DNA of 64,000 bases. It comes from Romboutsia sedimentorum. Lineage in GTDB: Bacteria; Bacillota; Clostridia; Peptostreptococcales; Peptostreptococcaceae. The stretch is taken from positions 62,001 through 126,000 of the forward strand of contig NZ_JASKYM010000008.1 in NCBI RefSeq assembly GCF_030131845.1, in the 5' to 3' direction. The notes beneath the pieces are model-generated. The model worked only from the letters and a program-made list of their open reading frames with translations. It was not told the DNA's origin and did no database searches. Position 1 is the stretch's first letter. The number at the start of each line of letters is the position of its first letter. Shown here one piece after another: positions 44,633-55,167 of the stretch. The translations under genes and the position numbers were made by a program.

Positions 44633-45961
44633 CTACAACTCTCTTGATTTATCTGCAAACTTTTGCACTTCTCCAAGCCATACTAGCTCTACTGCTCCAG
44701 TTTCACCATGTCTATTTTTTGCTATTATTACTTCACCAATATTCTTTCTATCTGAATCTGGATGATAATATTCATCTCTATATAAAAACATAACTATATC
44801 TGCATCCTGCTCAATTGCTCCAGATTCTCTTAAATCCGATAGCATAGGTCTATGGTCAGCTCTTTGCTCAGGAGCACGAGATAACTGAGACAATGCAACT
44901 ACAGGACAGTTAAGTTCTTTAGCTATCATTTTTAGAGATCTTGATATCTTAGATATCTCTTGTTGTCTACTCTCATTATTACCTTCACCTTCCATAAGTT
45001 GAAGATAATCTATAAGTATTAAATCTAAACCTTGCTCTATTTTTAACTTTCTACATTTTGATCTTAACTCTGATATTTTTATACCCGCAGTATCATCTAT
45101 ATGTATCTTAGCATTAGATAAAACTGCCATAGCATCAATTATTCTCGGCCAATCATTTTCACCTAATTTACCTGTCTTTAACTTACTAAGTTCAACATTA
45201 GATTGCGATGATAGCATACGTTGTACTAATTGTTCTTTAGACATCTCTAAACTAAATACAGCTACTGATGCATCACCTTTTAAAGCTGCATTTTGAACAA
45301 GATTTAAAGAGAATGCAGTTTTACCCATTGCAGGACGAGCTGCAATAAGTAATAAATCAGTTCTCTGCATTCCATTTATCTTTTTATTTAAATCTGTAAA
45401 TCCAGTTGTTATACCAGTCATTTCAGTTTTATTGGTATATAAGTGCTCAATCATATCATAAGCATCCATTAATACTGAATTTATAGATTTAAAATCATCA
45501 CTTGCCTTTTCTTGTGATATATCAAATATCTTTTTTTCTGCTTTGTCTAATACATCTTCTATCTTTGTCGATCCATCATAACCTAAATTTATTATATCGT
45601 TAGAGGCTTTTATAAGCTTTCTTAGAACTGATTTTTCCTTTACTATATCAGCGTAATACTTTACATTTGATGTAGTTGGTACAATCGTAGAAAGGCTGGT
45701 TATATAAGTTATTCCTCCAATATCATCTAGGTGTCCTTGTCTTCTTAATTCCTCTGTTAGTGTTATTAAATCTATAGGTTCGTTTTTATTACTTAATTTT
45801 ATCATACACTCATATATGATTTTATGTGCTTCTTTATAAAAGTCATCTGGTCTTATAGTCTCAGTAACTGTTATCATAGCATCTTTATCAAGTAAGATAG
45901 ATCCTAATATAGATTGTTCTGATTCCACACTATGTGGAGGAATTCTTGTCATATCCTCCAT
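44633..45961 (-). CDS. dnaB: Replicative DNA helicase DnaB
   Basis: Hexameric fork helicase, 442 residues. N-terminal primase-interacting domain (about 10-110), linker helix, then RecA-like domain with Walker A ARPAMGKTAFS near 208, Walker B LILIDYLQLM near 312 and the arginine-finger loop with SQLSRAPEQR. GAGGTGA precedes ATG at 45961. Last gene of the gdpP-rplI-dnaB operon. Confidence 0.97.
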   Translation of the reverse strand: MEDMTRIPPHSVESEQSILGSILLDKDAMITVTETIRPDDFYKEAHKIIYECMIKLSNKNEPIDLITLTEELRRQGHLDDIGGITYITSLSTIVPTTSNVKYYADIVKEKSVLRKLIKASNDIINLGYDGSTKIEDVLDKAEKKIFDISQEKASDDFKSINSVLMDAYDMIEHLYTNKTEMTGITTGFTDLNKKINGMQRTDLLLIAARPAMGKTAFSLNLVQNAALKGDASVAVFSLEMSKEQLVQRMLSSQSNVELSKLKTGKLGENDWPRIIDAMAVLSNAKIHIDDTAGIKISELRSKCRKLKIEQGLDLILIDYLQLMEGEGNNESRQQEISKISRSLKMIAKELNCPVVALSQLSRAPEQRADHRPMLSDLRESGAIEQDADIVMFLYRDEYYHPDSDRKNIGEVIIAKNRHGETGAVELVWLGEVQKFADKSREL

Positions 45962-45984
45962 TATTAATCACCTCGAGTGTATAT

Positions 45985-46434
45985 CTATTGTTTCTCTTTT
46001 ACATCAACTCTTATTTTAGTAACTACTTTTTGATGTATTTTTATTTCTACTATTCTTGAACCTAATACTCTTATTGGCTCATCTAAAGATATTTTTCTTT
46101 TATCTACTTCTATATTGTGTTGTTTCTTTACTTGTTCTGCTATGTCTTTTGAAGTTATTGAACCAAATAATCTTCCGCCTTCTCCAGCTTTAGAGTATAT
46201 AACTATACTTAATTCTTCCATTTTTTTACCTAATTCAACTGCTGCTTCGTATTCTTTTTGTGCTCTATTCTCTTTAGCCTTAGCTTTCTCATTTAATTCT
46301 TTTACAGCTGTATTATCAGCTACAACAGCTAATTTTTTAGCAAGTAAGAAGTTTCTAGCATATCCATCGCTTACTTCTTTCATTTCTCCTTTTTTACCTG
46401 TTCCTTTTACATCTTTTAATAATATAACTTTCAT
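45985..46434 (-). CDS. rplI: 50S ribosomal protein L9
   Basis: 149 residues. N-terminal rRNA-binding domain with [20 protein letters not shown]-type signature, long connecting helix (about 40-75) and C-terminal domain. Lies between gdpP and dnaB, a conserved firmicute order; 1 nt after gdpP. Confidence 0.97.
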   Translation of the reverse strand: MKVILLKDVKGTGKKGEMKEVSDGYARNFLLAKKLAVVADNTAVKELNEKAKAKENRAQKEYEAAVELGKKMEELSIVIYSKAGEGGRLFGSITSKDIAEQVKKQHNIEVDKRKISLDEPIRVLGSRIVEIKIHQKVVTKIRVDVKEKQ

Positions 46435-46435
46435 T

Positions 46436-48430
46436 TTATTCTTCCTCCTCTAAGCATGTGTCAATTATCTCTTTTACCATTGTATATGCTGTTTGTAGTG
46501 AAACATCTTTTAGTTGAGCACCTGCTATATCTATGTGCCCACCTCCACCTAGCTTTTCCATAAGTACATGAACATTAATTTTTCCTAAAGATCTCGCACT
46601 TATAAATACTTTATTATCTTTCATTCCTAGGACAAAGGATGCTTCAACTTTTTTTACATTCAATAGCTCATCTGCTGCTTGTGCTATTACTATATTTATA
46701 TTGTCAGCTTCTGTTGATGTATATGCTAAGCATATATGCTCTTCAATTATTTTGGCACTTTGTATTATTTCTGCTTTAGTTACAAAATCACCTATTTCTG
46801 AATTGAATAATTTTTTGACTTCTATTGTATCTGCTCCTACTTTCTTAAGGTAAGATGCAGCTTCAAAGGTTCTTACACCTGTCTTAAATGCAAAGTTTTT
46901 AGTATCTAAACATATTCCCGCTAATAAACCTTCTGCTGTTAATTTGTTTATTTTAATGTTATTTTCCATATATTGTACTAACTCTGTAACCATCTCACAT
47001 GTAGATGATACATATATTTCATGGAATAAAAGAACTGTATCATTAATAAACTCTACACCTCTTCTATGATGGTCTATAACAACAACTTTATCTGATTCAG
47101 ATAATAGTTCTTGGCATTCTGTAAAGTTTGGTCTGTGAGTATCTACTACCACTATTAATGTGTTTTTTGTACAGTTTTTTATAGCATCTTCATGGTCTAT
47201 AAATATATTTTTATAATAATCTGAGGTTTTCATCCTTTTTACAAATTCATCTATAGATTCATTAGAACTATTTAGTACTATATTTGCATGCTTGTTACAT
47301 GATTTACATATGTCATATATTCCAACTGCTGAACCCATAGCATCCATATCAGGATATTTGTGTCCCATTATATATACTTGGTCACTTTCTCTTATAACTT
47401 CTCTTAAAGCATGCCCTATCAGTCTAGATTTCACCTTAGTTGTCTTTTCAACTGCTTTTGATTTTCCACCGTAAAAAACAAACTTATCTTTAGTTTTTAT
47501 TACAGCTTGATCTCCACCTCTACCTAGTGCTAAATCAAGAGCTCCAGAAGCAAGTTTTAGATTCTCATTTATTGTATCTCCATCTATACCAATACCCATA
47601 CTTATTGTTACAGGAAGATTATTTGCATAGTCAATGTTTCTTATTTTATCTAGTATTGAGAATTTTTCACTTTCTAATTTTTTCAATTCTTTTTTGTTCA
47701 TCACAAAGAAAAATTTATCTTTTGATGTCCTCTTTATACCACCTTGTGAACTTACTTCTAAAGAGGTTAATATTTGTTCTATTTCTACATTTATTAACGG
47801 TCTATTTTCTTCTGGTGCACTTTTTAGTACATCATCATAACCGTCAACCTGTATTAACATCATCGAATTTTTTTCATCATTATATCTTTTTTCTAAATCT
47901 AAATACTCAGTTTTATCTAACCAATATAACATCATTAAATATTTAGCATTATTTTCTTGATCATTTTTTATAACATTATAAACAATAGTGTACTCTCTAT
48001 CTTTATATTTTATATCTGTGTACATTTCTTTATTTTCATTTAATACTTTTCTTAAATCTAGATTTTTTATAATATCATCAATATTTATGCCTAACAAATT
48101 TTCTTTTTCTGTCATATGATGAAATTTATTATTATACCATGATATCTTTCCATCAAATTCAAGTATACACAATGGTATAGGTAAATTCATTATAGCTTTT
48201 TTTGTTGTTTCATCTATGTCTAAAGACAAGTTTTGAATATACTTAGTCCATTCTTTTTTTCTTATATTAGTTAATTTCCAGTTATGATACACTAAATATA
48301 AAAAAATAAAGAAAAGCAGACATCCTAGATAAAAATTATAAAAAAGTAATGACATACTAGCTATACCTATAATTAATATATATAAATTTGCTTCTGGTAT
48401 ATTTATTTTAAAGGTTGGTTTATTCCTCAT
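46436..48430 (-). CDS. gdpP: Cyclic-di-AMP phosphodiesterase GdpP
   Basis: Membrane-bound c-di-AMP hydrolase, 664 residues: two N-terminal helices (about 15-55), a PAS domain (about 70-160), a degenerate GGDEF domain (about 175-310) and DHH-DHHA1 (about 340-655). Metal motifs [22 protein letters not shown] and VIDHHRRG and the [13 protein letters not shown] of DHHA1 are intact. Controls c-di-AMP and hence potassium and wall homeostasis. Confidence 0.95.
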   Translation of the reverse strand: MRNKPTFKINIPEANLYILIIGIASMSLLFYNFYLGCLLFFIFLYLVYHNWKLTNIRKKEWTKYIQNLSLDIDETTKKAIMNLPIPLCILEFDGKISWYNNKFHHMTEKENLLGINIDDIIKNLDLRKVLNENKEMYTDIKYKDREYTIVYNVIKNDQENNAKYLMMLYWLDKTEYLDLEKRYNDEKNSMMLIQVDGYDDVLKSAPEENRPLINVEIEQILTSLEVSSQGGIKRTSKDKFFFVMNKKELKKLESEKFSILDKIRNIDYANNLPVTISMGIGIDGDTINENLKLASGALDLALGRGGDQAVIKTKDKFVFYGGKSKAVEKTTKVKSRLIGHALREVIRESDQVYIMGHKYPDMDAMGSAVGIYDICKSCNKHANIVLNSSNESIDEFVKRMKTSDYYKNIFIDHEDAIKNCTKNTLIVVVDTHRPNFTECQELLSESDKVVVIDHHRRGVEFINDTVLLFHEIYVSSTCEMVTELVQYMENNIKINKLTAEGLLAGICLDTKNFAFKTGVRTFEAASYLKKVGADTIEVKKLFNSEIGDFVTKAEIIQSAKIIEEHICLAYTSTEADNINIVIAQAADELLNVKKVEASFVLGMKDNKVFISARSLGKINVHVLMEKLGGGGHIDIAGAQLKDVSLQTAYTMVKEIIDTCLEEEE

Positions 48431-48440
48431 TTCTAACCTC

Positions 48441-49397
48441 CTATGTGGATTTATAACTTCTTACCTTTCTAAAGTCTATTATGCTATCTAACATCCCTAC
48501 AAAAGATATTCCCATAAATCCAAATATACATAAAATAAACCCTGATATAAATACTTTTTTATTTTCCCTGCCTCTAAACCATTTATTAAAGTAATGTATA
48601 GCAACTGCTATTCCTTGAATCATAAACATAAAACTAAATACTAATTGTAAATTCATCATTATTAAGTCTGTATGTAATTTTACTCCGATAACCTCTATAA
48701 ATAACACAAGCAAATATAACATAAATGATATTATTATAGCATTACCCGGTAAATAAAATTCTCTGAATTTAGGAAACTCTACATTTAATGTTTTTATCCT
48801 TTTCAAAATAAATACTTCTAAATAGTACGTAATAAATGCTACTATCATACCCTGGAAAATTAGCATAGTTGGGAGCATGTTAGAAATCGAATCCATAAGA
48901 TCCTCTATTTTTGCACCTGATGCTAAATTTAGTCCTGAGCTTTTTAAAAGCTCTGTCTGAGAACTAATAGCTTCCTTCATAATACTCGTGAAAGAATCCA
49001 GTATATTAGTTTTAAAAACTATATTTGATACTACATAAAAAATAATAATAGATACTACCGCTACGATAGTTCCAATATATATAGGTTCAAACTTATTACA
49101 TTCATCTGATTTCATGTTAGCTCTAACAACACTACCTATAACTATACCCGGCAACGCACTAACTATACATATACTAACTGAATATACTGGATCAACTCCA
49201 AGCATAAGTACAAAGAAAGTTATTATCAAAGATAATATTGAGTATTTATTGTCAGTTAAAGTACCTATTATTGCATAAGGTACTGGTATTACAGCACTTA
49301 ATATCCCTAACATAGGAACATAGGCTGCTATTACAGCTAACAATATACCAAGCGTAACTATCATCAATGTTCGAGATAGCTTTACTTTATTATTCAA
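48441..49397 (-). CDS. DUF2232/YybS membrane protein
   Basis: About 318 residues with eight or so helices; family DUF2232, always beside gdpP in firmicutes, function unknown. TTG at 49397 is favoured: AAGGAGTGA lies 9 nt upstream, and using it removes the overlap with the preceding MazG-like gene that a start at 49457 would create. Confidence 0.82.
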   Translation of the reverse strand: MNNKVKLSRTLMIVTLGILLAVIAAYVPMLGILSAVIPVPYAIIGTLTDNKYSILSLIITFFVLMLGVDPVYSVSICIVSALPGIVIGSVVRANMKSDECNKFEPIYIGTIVAVVSIIIFYVVSNIVFKTNILDSFTSIMKEAISSQTELLKSSGLNLASGAKIEDLMDSISNMLPTMLIFQGMIVAFITYYLEVFILKRIKTLNVEFPKFREFYLPGNAIIISFMLYLLVLFIEVIGVKLHTDLIMMNLQLVFSFMFMIQGIAVAIHYFNKWFRGRENKKVFISGFILCIFGFMGISFVGMLDSIIDFRKVRSYKST

Positions 49398-49411
49398 ATT
49401 AAATTCACTCC

Positions 49412-49726
49412 TTATTGATCCATGTGTTTTTTTAATTCTGATAGGTCTCCATACCATCTTTCAACACTATGATCTTCACTTATTCCTAGTTTTATCTTTT
49501 CTTTTACTTTATAATCTATTTCCGTAAAACTTATCCCTAATCTTTTTGCTAAAAGATACGTTATCATTATTATATTCGCTAAAGTATCTTGAAGTGTTTC
49601 ATCTAACGGTTTTACCCCTTTTAAAATAAGATTGAACAAATCTCCTATACTCATTAGCAACTCTGTCTTCATCCATTCGATTATCTTAACATTTCTAGTC
49701 ACATCGGAACCTCTATCTAATCTCAC
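49412..49726 (-). CDS. MazG-like protein
   Basis: A 104-residue all-helical protein resembling the MazG-like/iMazG nucleotide-pyrophosphohydrolase fold (LQDTLANIIMITYLLAKRLG). The EExxE-type metal residues are not evident, so it may be inactive or structural. First gene before yybS-gdpP, a common clostridial position. Confidence 0.6.
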   Translation of the reverse strand: MRLDRGSDVTRNVKIIEWMKTELLMSIGDLFNLILKGVKPLDETLQDTLANIIMITYLLAKRLGISFTEIDYKVKEKIKLGISEDHSVERWYGDLSELKKHMDQ

Positions 49727-49791
49727 AGTTGCCCCCCTCCTTAATATATAAATATTATAACATAAATCATAGCATATTTAAGCAGATAAAC

Positions 49792-49816
49792 AAAAAAACG
49801 AGCCACGGGGCTCGTC
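49792..49816 (-). terminator. Terminator of rpsF-ssb-rpsR
   Basis: ACGAGCC / GGCTCGT stem with seven T on the minus strand. Confidence 0.88.
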
Positions 49817-49822
49817 CTTTTC

Positions 49823-50050
49823 TTAGTCTAATGTATATGGTAAAAGTGCTATGTTTCTAGATCTCTTTATAGCAACTGTTAATTCTCTTTGGTGCTTAGC
49901 ACAAGTTCCAGAGATTCTTCTTGGTAATATCTTACCTCTTTCAGTTACGTACTTTGATAATCTTTGAGTGTTTTTGTAGTCTATTCTAGAATCTTTAGAT
50001 GCACAGAATTGACAAACTCTCTTTTTCTTACGTCTCTTTTTGTTTATCAT
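49823..50050 (-). CDS. rpsR: 30S ribosomal protein S18
   Basis: 75 residues, basic; the [15 protein letters not shown] start and [17 protein letters not shown] core are diagnostic. The two or three Cys indicate the zinc-binding form. Pairs with S6 on the platform. Confidence 0.97.
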   Translation of the reverse strand: MINKKRRKKKRVCQFCASKDSRIDYKNTQRLSKYVTERGKILPRRISGTCAKHQRELTVAIKRSRNIALLPYTLD

Positions 50051-50067
50051 AGTAATTTCCCTCCTTC

Positions 50068-50514
50068 TTAGAATGGTATATCGTCGTCATCTATAGCTTG
50101 GAATCCTTGAGGATCTAGTCCTTTTGGTTCAAAGCTAGGCTCAAAGTTCGGTTCAAACCCTTGATGATTTCCTTTATATGAACTTTCAGATTTATTCTTA
50201 GTATCTAGGAATTGTACCCTAGTAGCATTTATTTTAGTAGCTCTTCTAGTTTCTCCAGCTTGATTTTGGTAGCTATCGATTCTTATAGAACCTTGTATAG
50301 CTACTAAACTTCCTTTACCTATATAGTTAGCACAATTCTCTGCAGATTTGCCCCAAACTTGTATATCTATAAAATCAGTTTCTTTTTTCCCATCTTTACC
50401 TGAAAATTCTCTATCTATAGCTATTGCAAAATTTGCAACTGCAGTTCCGCTTCCCGCGATGTATCTTAACTCGGGATCCCTTGTTAATCTACCCACTAAT
50501 ACAACATGGTTCAT
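50068..50514 (-). CDS. ssb: Single-stranded DNA-binding protein
   Basis: 148 residues: OB fold (about 1-105) starting [19 protein letters not shown], a Gly/Glu/Phe-rich tail and the acidic DDDDIPF tip that recruits repair and replication partners. Between rpsF and rpsR as usual. Confidence 0.97.
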   Translation of the reverse strand: MNHVVLVGRLTRDPELRYIAGSGTAVANFAIAIDREFSGKDGKKETDFIDIQVWGKSAENCANYIGKGSLVAIQGSIRIDSYQNQAGETRRATKINATRVQFLDTKNKSESSYKGNHQGFEPNFEPSFEPKGLDPQGFQAIDDDDIPF

Positions 50515-50558
50515 AATAACACCGCCTTTAACATACTTTTACATAATAAAACTAGTTA

Positions 50559-50837
50559 TTAAGCAACAACTATCATGTGTCTTATTACGTTTTCGTTTAT
50601 CTTTAAGTTTCTGTCTATTTCTTTAGGTACTTCAACGCCAGCTTTAAAGTTAACTAATACGTAGTGACCTTCGTTGAACTTAGCTATTGGATAAGCTAAT
50701 TTCTTAGTTCCCCATACGTCAACTTTAACAACTTCACCTTCAGTAGCAACAACTTCCTTAACTTTGTTAAGTACAGCTTCTCTTGTTTCTTCATCAGCGT
50801 TTGGCTTTACTACGAAAACTAATTCATAATTTCTCAT
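50559..50837 (-). CDS. rpsF: 30S ribosomal protein S6
   Basis: 92 residues, starts MRNYELVFVVKPNADEE and contains DVWGTKKLAYPI. First gene of the operon; a structured leader precedes it. Confidence 0.97.
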   Translation of the reverse strand: MRNYELVFVVKPNADEETREAVLNKVKEVVATEGEVVKVDVWGTKKLAYPIAKFNEGHYVLVNFKAGVEVPKEIDRNLKINENVIRHMIVVA

Positions 50838-50844
50838 TATTTTT

Positions 50845-50920
50845 CACCTCCCTTTGGACTTAACGGCTCTATCTTAATAGAGCAGAGAAATGAGATTTAA
50901 ATCTCATACTTACACATTCT
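50845..50920 (-). promoter_or_regulatory. Candidate S6:S18-binding leader of rpsF
   Basis: The leader has GCTCTAT / ATAGAGC pairing directly followed by CCG, then the ribosome site. A hairpin with a CCG next to it is the described S6:S18 autoregulatory element; the match is by eye. Confidence 0.4.
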
Positions 50921-51021
50921 ATCATTACTATTTATAAATGTCAATTTGATTTTAAATCTCTTTTTGTAGTATTACATATTTTTTTATATTAATACGTATT
51001 AATTGATTTTACTATACCACT

Positions 51022-51050
51022 AAAAGGGTGGCCTAATGACCACCCTTTTT
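51022..51050 (-). terminator. Terminator of the aminotransferase gene
   Basis: AAAAAGGGTGGTC / GGCCACCCTTTT stem, T-rich on both sides. Confidence 0.82.
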
Positions 51051-51064
51051 AACATATGTACTTA

Positions 51065-52267
51065 TTAAGCTTTTGCTTTTACTTCCATATGTTGTTTTAA
51101 TACAGCTCCTAGTCTAGTTATACCTTCAACGATTCTTTCATCAGTCATAGTTGAATAGTTAAGTCTAAAGCAGTTCTCTTTTCCTCCATTAGGGAAGAAT
51201 GATCCACCTGGAACATATGCAACATTATTTTTTAAGCAATCTTGCATTATAACTTTTGCATTTAAATGACTTGGTAACTCTACCCAAGTAAATAATCCAC
51301 CTTCTGGATGAGTGTATTCTAATCCTTCTGGTAATTCTTTAGCCATAGTATCTAACATAAGGTCTCTACGTCTAGAATATACTTCTTTTAATTTTTCAAC
51401 GTGTGCATCTAAATCATATATATCCATAAATTTACTTACTTCTCTTTGAGATATACTTGATGCTTGTAAATCTGCACCTTGTTTTACAAATACAAATTTG
51501 CTTAATATTTCCTTAGGAGCACATGTCCATCCTATTCTATATCCTGGACAGAATATTTTAGAGAAACTTCCTAAGAAAACTACTAAACCTTTCATATCCA
51601 TTGATTTTAAAGATGGTAAATTTTCACCTTCAAATCTTAATTCTCCATATGGATTATCTTCTATAACTGGTATTTCAAATTTATTTATTATTTCCATAAA
51701 CTTTTGACGTCTTTCCATAGGCCATGTTCTACCTGTTGGATTTTGGAAATCTGGAATTACATATATCATTTTTACTCTATCAGTAGTTTCTAATATTTTT
51801 TCTAGTTCATCCATTTTCATACCATGTTGATCTGTTGGTACTTCTATAAATTTAGGAGAATATGCTTTAAATGCATTTAACGCTCCTAAGTAAGATGGAC
51901 TTTCACATAAAACTACATCATCTTCATCTAAAAAAACTTTCCCCGCAAAATCTAATCCTTGTTGTGAACCATTAGTTATTAATATATCATCTTTTGTAAT
52001 ATTAGTTTTATTTTTACTATTCATTCTATCTGCTATATGTTCTCTTAAAGCAGGAAATCCTTCTGTTGTAGAATATTGAAGCGCTGCTGCTCCTGATTCT
52101 TCTAAAACTAATGTTGATATTTTTTTCATTTCTTCTATTGGAAATAATTCTGGTGCTGGTAATCCACCAGCAAAAGATATAACTTCTGGATTTTCTGTAA
52201 GTTTTAAAAGTTCACGTATTTCTGATCCCTTTAATCCTTTCATTCTTCTCGCAAATTTAATAGCCAT
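51065..52267 (-). CDS. PLP-dependent aminotransferase (class I, 2-aminoadipate/LysN type)
   Basis: Cytoplasmic, 400 residues, fold-type I. Family markers: PEVISFAGGLPAPELFP near 28-44, ITNGSQQGLDF, DFQNPTGRTW near 180, ENPYG-like EDNPYGELRF, PLP lysine in LGSFSKIFCPGYRIGW near 240, and FRLNYS. Such enzymes often act on branched-chain, aromatic or 2-aminoadipate substrates; which one is not visible. Monocistronic. Confidence 0.88.
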   Translation of the reverse strand: MAIKFARRMKGLKGSEIRELLKLTENPEVISFAGGLPAPELFPIEEMKKISTLVLEESGAAALQYSTTEGFPALREHIADRMNSKNKTNITKDDILITNGSQQGLDFAGKVFLDEDDVVLCESPSYLGALNAFKAYSPKFIEVPTDQHGMKMDELEKILETTDRVKMIYVIPDFQNPTGRTWPMERRQKFMEIINKFEIPVIEDNPYGELRFEGENLPSLKSMDMKGLVVFLGSFSKIFCPGYRIGWTCAPKEILSKFVFVKQGADLQASSISQREVSKFMDIYDLDAHVEKLKEVYSRRRDLMLDTMAKELPEGLEYTHPEGGLFTWVELPSHLNAKVIMQDCLKNNVAYVPGGSFFPNGGKENCFRLNYSTMTDERIVEGITRLGAVLKQHMEVKAKA

Positions 52268-52362
52268 AATTAAAGCACCCCCTGAAATTGTTTTCCCTAC
52301 TTTAATTATAACAATTACTTCTATAATTCGATACTCACTTTTAAATTGTCTGAATTTTCTTT

Positions 52363-52548
52363 TTATTTATCAATTATCTTTTTTATTCTCTTCTCTAATG
52401 TCTCTCTATCTAACATAATAACTCTTAAACATTGTGTACATTTAATTTTTATATCCATACCTGTTCTTGTTATTTCAAATTCCTTACATCCACAAGCATG
52501 TTGCTTTTTTAATTCGACAATATCTCCTACGTTAATATTTCTAGGCAT
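52363..52548 (-). CDS. DUF951 family protein
   Basis: 61 residues, CGC-type metal-binding look (KKQHACGCKEFEI, CTQCLRVI: four cysteines). DUF951 is universal in clostridia near oriC and resembles a small zinc nucleic-acid-binding fold; function unknown. Confidence 0.85.
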   Translation of the reverse strand: MPRNINVGDIVELKKQHACGCKEFEITRTGMDIKIKCTQCLRVIMLDRETLEKRIKKIIDK

Positions 52549-52565
52549 GTAAAATCACTCCTTTA

Positions 52566-52829
52566 TTATCCTATCTTTTTTGCTTCTTTTTTTCCATCAT
52601 CTAACTTCTTTATATTGTATATTCCTTTATATTCTATGCTATTTGTTTCTAATATTTTTTTTATATTTTCTATATCTTTATATAAAAATCTAATTGATAT
52701 TCCACAACTCGCAGTTATTTCTCTTGGCGTTGGTAATGTCGTAGATGTTATACCACTTTGCTCAAATAACTTATCTGATCTTATTGCATGATGCGTTGAG
52801 TTAAATGATACTATATACATTTCATTCAT
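52566..52829 (-). CDS. DUF3343 family protein (putative Se/S carrier)
   Basis: 87 residues. FNSTHHAIRSDKLF near the N-terminus and the TASCGISIRF cysteine are conserved in DUF3343, which occurs with YedF in selenium or sulfur handling gene sets. Lies downstream of yedF. Confidence 0.82.
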   Translation of the reverse strand: MNEMYIVSFNSTHHAIRSDKLFEQSGITSTTLPTPREITASCGISIRFLYKDIENIKKILETNSIEYKGIYNIKKLDDGKKEAKKIG

Positions 52830-52889
52830 TTCTTATATCCTCTTTCTAATATTTTATTTTTATAGTCTTTTACTTATATATTCTTTTAT

Positions 52890-52926
52890 GAAAGTAAGGC
52901 TACATAATTAATATGTAGCCTTACTT
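52890..52926 (-). terminator. Hairpin after yedF
   Basis: AAGTAAGGCTACAT / ATGTAGCCTTACTT near-perfect stem; short T tail, so possibly partial termination before DUF3343. Confidence 0.6.
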
Positions 52927-52933
52927 CATTGTT

Positions 52934-53524
52934 TTATATAGATATAGTTTGTGATGTATTTTTCATTATATCCACTATATTATACATGTTAGTTACACAA
53001 CCAACTTCTAAACTTTCTTTTAGTCCGTAATAGTCTAAACATGTACCACAAGATAATATTTCTACACCACATTCTTCAAGTATTTTAAGATTTTCTATTG
53101 TTGCTTTATTTTTAGCTGTAAGATTTACCGCTGAGTTTACAAAAACTATGTGTTTAGGATAAGGCTTAACTTCTGTTAGTGTATATATGAATCCTTTTAT
53201 AAGCACATCCCCTAATTCATCGTTTCCTTGTCCCATTTTATCAGAAGATATAAATATGCATTTATCTTCTAATTCCTCATTTTTTTTATTTTCTATTATA
53301 ACATCTTTTCCTTTTTTTATCTCTAGTACAATCAAATCTTTTTCTTCTTTTATTGTGCTAGCCTCACAATTTAAGGACTTTGATAATTTTAATATATTTT
53401 CTCTTGCTATAGCATTGTCAACTGTAACTAATACTATCCCATTTTCTAACTTATCTAACTCTTTTTTTGTATTTATAACAGGCTTAGGACATGCTAACCC
53501 TCTTGCATCTATTTCTACTAACAT
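52934..53524 (-). CDS. yedF: Sulfurtransferase-like selenium metabolism protein YedF
   Basis: 196 residues: N-terminal TusA-like domain (about 1-72) with GLACPKPVI and its reactive Cys, then a DsrE-like domain (about 85-190) with the second cysteine pair in LSCGTCLDYYG. The family is tied to selenium use. Neighbours (DUF3343, a cysteine desulfurase of the same gene set) support sulfur/selenium transfer. Confidence 0.9.
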   Translation of the reverse strand: MLVEIDARGLACPKPVINTKKELDKLENGIVLVTVDNAIARENILKLSKSLNCEASTIKEEKDLIVLEIKKGKDVIIENKKNEELEDKCIFISSDKMGQGNDELGDVLIKGFIYTLTEVKPYPKHIVFVNSAVNLTAKNKATIENLKILEECGVEILSCGTCLDYYGLKESLEVGCVTNMYNIVDIMKNTSQTISI

Positions 53525-53621
53525 TCGCTAAATCATCTCCCTTTTACTATTAATATTTATTCTACCATAGATATAATTTGACTTGCTATAGATTATTTCT
53601 ATATCCATATAGACGGATATA

Positions 53622-53650
53622 ATAAAGGACTCCTAATAGAGTCCTTTATT
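53622..53650 (-). terminator. Terminator of the TPR regulator gene
   Basis: AAAGGACTC / GAGTCCTTT stem overlapping the stop codon side, T-containing tail. Confidence 0.75.
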
Positions 53651-54942
53651 TATATGATATTTAGAGTTTGATATATAGCTACACCCTTTTGATAATATTC
53701 TAGTTCTTTTTCTTTAGATATATTAGCATATAATTGACCTAAGTCTATATATATTTTTGCTAAAGTGTTGTTATCACCTAAATCAGATATTATCTTAATA
53801 CATTTTGATAAGTATTCTATAGCTAAGTTATTTTCATTTTGTGCTTTATGAATATCTGAAAACAACTCTAAAGCTTTGTATTCATTAAACTTATTTTTAG
53901 ATTTTATTGAAAATGCCAATGCCATCTTGCAATATATTCTAGCAGATTCAAAATCTTTATTTTCTAAATATGCAGCTATTATTTTATATAAACTTTTACT
54001 TGCATATTCATCTTCATCGTCTTTTTTGATATTGTAAGCTTTATGTGAATACTCTAATACCTTATTTATATCTCCCAACTCTTTATATATATCAGATATA
54101 GTTAAATATACATCTACTATACCAGCTTTATTTTCCTCTATTTCTAATAATTCTAAAGCTTTTTTAAAACATTCTTTAGCATCATCATATTTCCCTATAT
54201 TTAAAAAATTATTTGCCTTTAAAGTAAGCATATCAACTTCTTCTTGCATATTATTTTGTCTATCTATTTTATTTATTTTTTCTATATATTCTAACGATTT
54301 TTTAGATTTATTTAATTTTATATAGCAATTAGCCATATTACCATATAAATCTTTATGTATATCCATATCTTCAATTTGACTTTCTGATAATACTTCTTCT
54401 GCAAATTCAAAGTGACTTATAGCACCTTTATAAAACTCTTCTTTAACATATATCTTCCCTATATTTAAGTAACTTTTAAATATGTTTTCTTTATCGTTAT
54501 TTTTTATAAAAAAGTATAATGCTTTCTCAAAATTATTAACTACTAGAGCATAATTTTCCCTTTTTAAATTTATCGACCCTAATAAGAAATTACATTTTCC
54601 ATTTTTATCTAATAGCTTATACTCTTTACATATCTGCAATACTTGATTTATCAATTGTTCAGCTTTATCTAATTCATTAGATTTTATATATATTTCACTT
54701 CGTAATATTAAATTATCTGTTATCTTTTTAGACTGCATTTCTTTCGTCTCTAACAAATAATCTATACTTACCTCTAATTTTCTTGACAAGTAATCTAATA
54801 ATTCATAGCTAGTGTGAGATTTGTCCCTTTCAATATGACTTATTTGAGCTGCAGTAATTCTATCTCCCGCTAATTCTTTTAATGTCATATTTTTTTCTTT
54901 TCTTAATTTTTTTATTTTCTCTCCTAAACTCAGAATATCCAT
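53650..54942 (-). CDS. XRE-TPR regulator (RRNPP-like)
   Basis: 430 residues: HTH_3 domain (about 8-63, LKELAGDRITAAQISHIERDK) followed by some eight to nine tetratricopeptide repeats (about 75-425). This is the shape of peptide-sensing RRNPP regulators, but also of clostridial housekeeping regulators at this locus. No small secreted-peptide gene is seen next to it. Monocistronic. Confidence 0.87.
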   Translation of the reverse strand: MDILSLGEKIKKLRKEKNMTLKELAGDRITAAQISHIERDKSHTSYELLDYLSRKLEVSIDYLLETKEMQSKKITDNLILRSEIYIKSNELDKAEQLINQVLQICKEYKLLDKNGKCNFLLGSINLKRENYALVVNNFEKALYFFIKNNDKENIFKSYLNIGKIYVKEEFYKGAISHFEFAEEVLSESQIEDMDIHKDLYGNMANCYIKLNKSKKSLEYIEKINKIDRQNNMQEEVDMLTLKANNFLNIGKYDDAKECFKKALELLEIEENKAGIVDVYLTISDIYKELGDINKVLEYSHKAYNIKKDDEDEYASKSLYKIIAAYLENKDFESARIYCKMALAFSIKSKNKFNEYKALELFSDIHKAQNENNLAIEYLSKCIKIISDLGDNNTLAKIYIDLGQLYANISKEKELEYYQKGVAIYQTLNII

Positions 54943-55119
54943 ACTACGCCCCCCTTGAAATCATTTTCTTATAATATGATTATAACTTATATTTATATTA
55001 AAAACACTATATATTTTGTAGTATTTTCAGTATTTGTGTAACTATTATCAAATTTTTAACATTCTTTCCATTAAAAATATACGTATTTTATACTATTACG
55101 TTATAAATTTAAACACTAA

Positions 55120-55167
55120 AAAAAACAAGATTTAAATAGTTCTATAACTATTTAAATCTTGTTTTTT
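55120..55167 (-). terminator. Terminator of the cysteine desulfurase gene
   Basis: AAACAAGATTTAAATAGTT / AACTATTTAAATCTTGTTT, a 19-bp stem, then T8. Confidence 0.88.
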
